This document shows positions 4,736 through 5,447 of a stretch of 5,447 nt of DNA, in pieces. Positions within the stretch are counted from its first letter, which is position 1. Every line of letters begins with the position of its first letter. Below the pieces are notes generated by a model. It saw only the letters and a program-made list of their open reading frames with translations. It was not told where the DNA came from and did no database searches. Both the position numbers and the translations under genes were made by a program. Origin of the DNA: Clostridiales bacterium UBA1774 (GTDB taxonomy: Bacteria; Bacillota; Clostridia; Oscillospirales; Oscillospiraceae); contig DCGQ01000062.1 in assembly GCA_002314635.1 (NCBI GenBank), positions 24,575 to 30,021 of the forward strand. The letters are read 5' to 3'.

Positions 4736-4767
4736 GCGCCTGCCGCAAACTGCGGCAGGCGCATTTT
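4736..4767. terminator. Intrinsic terminator shared by convergent genes
   Basis: A perfect 11-bp GC-rich stem, GCGCCTGCCGC/GCGGCAGGCGC (4736-4746, 4752-4762), with an AAACT loop, is followed by ATTTTC on the plus strand and by a TGTTTTA tract some 4 nt beyond the stem on the minus strand. It lies 7 nt after the UroD-family stop and 4 nt beyond the deformylase stop, so it probably serves both. Confidence 0.85.
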
Positions 4768-5180
4768 CAGATCAATATACCGTCACAGTGGTCAACCTCG
4801 TGCTGGATGATCTCCGCCGTGAAATCCGTGTAGGTTTTCAGGCGGGTCTGCATGGCTTCGTTCTGCCACTGGACTTTGATTTTTCGATAGCGTTTTGTTT
4901 TCCGAACCCCGGTGAGGGACAGGCAGCCTTCTTCGGTGCTGTACGGTTCTTCCTTTTTCAGAATGACCGGGTTCAGCATGACGGTGTAATGCTCCGCCCC
5001 GTCCAGAAACGCAATGATGCGCTTCGATACGCCGATCATGTTGGCGGCCATGCCCACGCAACCCTCCTTGTGGGCAATCAGCGTGTCCAGCAGATCCCGG
5101 GCGATATCCAGATCGGCAGAGGAAGCGGGAGCCGAGGGCACAGCGAGAAATGCTTCGTCATGGCAAAGGTCGTGAATCAT
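4767..5180 (-). CDS. def: Peptide deformylase, variant motif I
   Basis: 137-aa metallohydrolase of the peptide deformylase family, which removes the formyl group from the N-terminal methionine of new proteins. Motif II EGCLS (84-88, metal ligand C86) and motif III QHEVDH (126-131, H127 and H131 as metal ligands, catalytic E128) are intact. Motif I, normally GxGxAAxQ, reads CVGMAANM (41-48): the glutamine that helps stabilise the oxyanion is methionine and the first glycine is cysteine. I recall the AANMIG form in other clostridial deformylase-like proteins, so this is probably a subfamily rather than a mutation. It is shorter than typical enzymes (about 150-170 aa), ending six residues after motif III. 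AGGAGGT (5187-5193), 6 nt before the ATG, fixes the start. Activity is likely but not certain; it may be a secondary deformylase. Confidence 0.88.
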   Translation of the reverse strand: MIHDLCHDEAFLAVPSAPASSADLDIARDLLDTLIAHKEGCVGMAANMIGVSKRIIAFLDGAEHYTVMLNPVILKKEEPYSTEEGCLSLTGVRKTKRYRKIKVQWQNEAMQTRLKTYTDFTAEIIQHEVDHCDGILI

Positions 5181-5205
5181 GCAAGTACCTCCTGCAAATG
5201 AGAAC

Positions 5206-5234
5206 TACATAAAAATGAGATTTCATGATGGAAA
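5206..5234 (-). promoter_or_regulatory. Weak candidate promoter of the deformylase gene
   Basis: On the minus strand TTTCCA (5229-5234) and TATGTA (5206-5211) are 17 bp apart, each a 4/6 match. They sit between the aspS terminator and the deformylase ribosome binding site. A promoter is expected here because the upstream terminator is strong. The predicted start near 5199 gives a leader of about 19 nt. Confidence 0.35.
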
Positions 5235-5273
5235 AGACGGAGCGTGACCGAATCGGGTCTGCGCTCCGTCTTT
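5232..5273 (-). terminator. Intrinsic terminator after aspS
   Basis: A 9-bp stem GACGGAGCG/CGCTCCGTC (5236-5244, 5262-5270) continues, after a small internal mismatch, with GACC/GGTC (5246-5249, 5256-5259) around a 6-base loop. Read leftward it is followed by TTTTCC. It starts about 8 nt past the aspS stop codon and separates aspS from the deformylase gene. Confidence 0.85.
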
Positions 5274-5280
5274 GAACTTT

Positions 5281-5447
5281 TTATTCTTCTTCCTTGGCCG
5301 TGACTGCGATGTGCAGCTCATCCAGCTGCTTCTGCTCCACAAAGCCGGGAGCGCCCATCATCACATCCTGCGCGTTCTTGTTCATGGGGAAGGGGATGAT
5401 CTCGCGGATGGAGCTTTCACCGGCCAGCAGCATGACCATGCGATCCA
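5281..5447 (-). CDS. aspS: Aspartyl-tRNA synthetase, C-terminal end (runs off the window)
   Basis: Last 54 codons of aspartate-tRNA ligase, the class II synthetase that charges tRNA-Asp. The visible part begins in motif 3 with DRMVMLLAGESSIREIIPFP (the usual GxDRLVMLL...SIRDVIAFPK region, where the arginine contacts ATP). It continues with the family tail MNKNAQDVMMGAPGFVEQKQLDELHI and an acidic AKEEE end. The usual lysine after FP is absent and MNKN follows, a form I recall from clostridial enzymes. The stop is followed by a strong terminator, so this is the end of its transcription unit. Whether the enzyme is discriminating or the AspRS/AsnRS-type cannot be told from this part. Confidence 0.93.
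   Translation of the reverse strand, partial: DRMVMLLAGESSIREIIPFPMNKNAQDVMMGAPGFVEQKQLDELHIAVTAKEEE

Noticed and set aside
3709..4764. Long minus-strand open frame opposite the UroD-family gene
   Set aside because: It mirrors the strongly biased codons of the real gene; its low-complexity Leu/Gly/Val/His protein has no family match, and the plus-strand gene has all the signals.

Overview
The window looks like chromosomal DNA of a GC-rich, spore-forming member of the Clostridia. My best guess is the Oscillospirales/Ruminococcaceae side of the gut Firmicutes. The reasons are the start of a dipicolinate synthase operon (spore-specific), strong AGGAGG-type ribosome binding sites, sigma-A-like promoters, GC-rich codon use and a clostridial-looking AspRS C-terminus. 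I see no phage, IS element, CRISPR array, tRNA or rRNA.

Left part (1-2014, minus strand): a probable operon reads leftward from a near-consensus promoter (TTGACA-17-TATGCT, 1986-2014). In order it holds a 64-residue basic protein of unknown function, a zinc-type macrodomain protein (ADP-ribose hydrolase family), dipicolinate synthase subunit A, and the first 63 codons of subunit B, which overlaps A by ATGA and runs off the window. A sigma-K-like sequence lies just before dpaA and could give it a separate late-sporulation promoter, although its spacing to the start codon is tight.

Middle (2041-3664, plus strand): a divergent promoter drives an orphan response regulator with a receiver domain, a SARP-type winged helix and a short BTAD stub. 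A possible 18-codon leader peptide precedes it. Right after the regulator comes a 227-base gene-free stretch. It opens with an exact 11-bp tandem repeat ending 5 bp before an extended -10 that lacks a good -35, which is the known layout of SARP-family operators. It continues with RNA that folds on paper into a three-way junction ending in six T residues, followed by two more hairpins. It then reaches a CDP-alcohol phosphatidyltransferase gene. The reading I favour is that the regulator activates this promoter, and that the RNA is either a short ncRNA or an attenuating leader of the lipid gene. This is the most interesting part of the window.

Right part (3661-5447): a separately promoted, codon-optimised UroD-family protein (probably a methyltransferase-type relative, not HemE) ends at a strong hairpin terminator. 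That terminator is shared with a convergent minus-strand peptide deformylase gene whose motif I lacks the usual glutamine. Upstream of the deformylase, also on the minus strand, are a strong intrinsic terminator and the last 54 codons of aspartyl-tRNA synthetase.
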